Shown in pieces: positions 63,151 through 64,000 of a stretch of DNA of 64,000 bases (positions are counted from its first letter, which is position 1; each line of letters opens with the position of its first letter). Source of the stretch: Pagrus major (Eukaryota; Chordata; Actinopteri; Spariformes; Sparidae); assembly GCF_040436345.1 (NCBI RefSeq), contig NC_133238.1:10418150-10482149 (forward strand). Direction: 5' to 3'. The notes under the pieces are model-generated. The model was not told the DNA's origin, did not search any database, and was given only the letters and a program-made list of their open reading frames with translations. The position numbers and the translations under genes were made by a program.

Positions 63151-64000
63151 GATTTTGTTTTCAGCTAAAATTAGCAAATAACTATGCAAAAAAATAAACA
63201 AAATAACTCTAAAATAAAAAAGTAAAATTAACAGCAAAACCAAAACTGATCCCTCCCATCTCCTTCCTGTGTGCCAAGTGTCCAGGACTGTACCAAGGCA
63301 CTTTCCAGGTGGAGGCCAGGTATAGACGAGCAGCACAGTGACTCAAACCAAAAAACAAATATTATCATTATCGTTACCAAATGCTGGCTTTTCATATGAA
63401 AGTGCCTCTAATGGAAGCCTATAAGAATGAAAAGGTCAACGTGAAAATATGTGTGTGAGCGAACTTAATATGATCAATTGTTATCGTCATTCTTTTAGTA
63501 ATTTTATTTATTTACTCTGAACGTGCTTTAACATAGCAACAATATTAGCCATGATGTTGTGTAGCATTTTTCAGTAGGTGTTGATGACTGGACGTGCCGT
63601 AATGGATTACTGACATGTGGAGAGCAGCCCAGTCACGTTCACAGTCAGTCGGCTAAAGGTCTCGTGGAAACTTTGTCCTTATTTCAGAAAATGACCGAAA
63701 AAAAAAAAAATATATAGCATGCAAGGCTACATTTGAAGTCATATTTGCATTTGTTTTCTTTTCCTGCAAAGATCTTTTCTTGGTTAGCGCTGTATCTGAA
63801 GACAGATGTGAAAAGCCGCAGTTTTTCATTACAGTGTTAAGTCAGGCCACATTTCGTCTTCTTTGGAGTCTCACTGAGACAGAGATCTGTGCAGAAAGGC
63901 AGGCGGGGAAACGTGGATTTAGACGAAAAACACTAGATTTAGATCTGTAACTTAAATTTTACTCAGCTTATGTTGATGTTATGCAATTTCTGGGTTTTTA

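Larger units (their letters stand above)
47831..64000. other. Gene desert downstream of en1
   Basis: Sixteen kilobases without a recognisable coding exon. Four complete or internally deleted family A copies, one family B copy and at least eight (CA)n/(TG)n arrays are listed separately. The 53.0-54.3 and 57.7-58.7 kb parts are AT-rich with many GCTAAC/GTTAGC blocks, probably decayed family B/D repeats. In 59.7-62.3 and 63.2-64.0 kb I see nothing specific. Complex blocks that may be regulatory are separate entries. Confidence 0.5.

Overview
The window looks like teleost fish genomic DNA. It has short-intron vertebrate genes with canonical GT/AG splice sites. The intergenic DNA is AT-rich, full of (CA)n microsatellites and of small foldback transposons of the kind common in ray-finned fish. 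Five protein-coding genes could be reconstructed by joining exons in frame. In order they are: a class B1 (secretin/GHRH-type) peptide-hormone receptor (883-6840, +), acyl-CoA-binding protein dbi (7971-9538, -), metalloreductase steap3 (12204-17303, -), C1q-like secreted synaptic protein c1ql2 (24712-26388, +) and the homeobox gene engrailed-1 (44070-47393, +). All five appear intact from start codon to stop codon.

The order receptor-DBI-STEAP3-C1QL2-EN1 and all relative strands match, from memory of the human map, the SCTR-DBI-STEAP3-C1QL2-EN1 block on human 2q14. TMEM37 (between SCTR and DBI) and MARCO (between C1QL2 and EN1) were not recognised here. The genes do not form one pathway: hormone sensing, acyl-CoA buffering, endosomal iron/copper reduction, synapse organisation and midbrain/limb patterning. 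Their linkage is conserved synteny, possibly held together by long-range en1 regulation.

Layout: 1-882 has no recognisable gene. 0.9-6.8 kb is the receptor, two of whose introns carry copies of one fish foldback repeat. 8.0-9.5 kb is dbi, with a 480-bp inverted-repeat element ending 17 bp from an exon. 9.5-12.2 kb is gene-free. 12.2-17.3 kb is steap3, with a likely non-coding first exon near 18.2 kb. 18.3-24.7 kb is gene-free with repeats. 24.7-26.4 kb is c1ql2. 26.4-44.1 kb is a gene desert upstream of en1, and 47.4-64.0 kb is a gene desert downstream.

The clearest non-genic pattern is a set of short non-autonomous elements. At least eleven copies of one family (A) and several of three others (B, C, E) begin TTAAAGG, and where the far end is intact they end CCTTTAA or close to it. 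The deserts around en1 also hold several complex, non-repetitive, TAAT-containing stretches that look like conserved regulatory DNA; this is inference only. No RNA gene, CRISPR array or prokaryote-style system was seen, and no convincing undescribed system was found.
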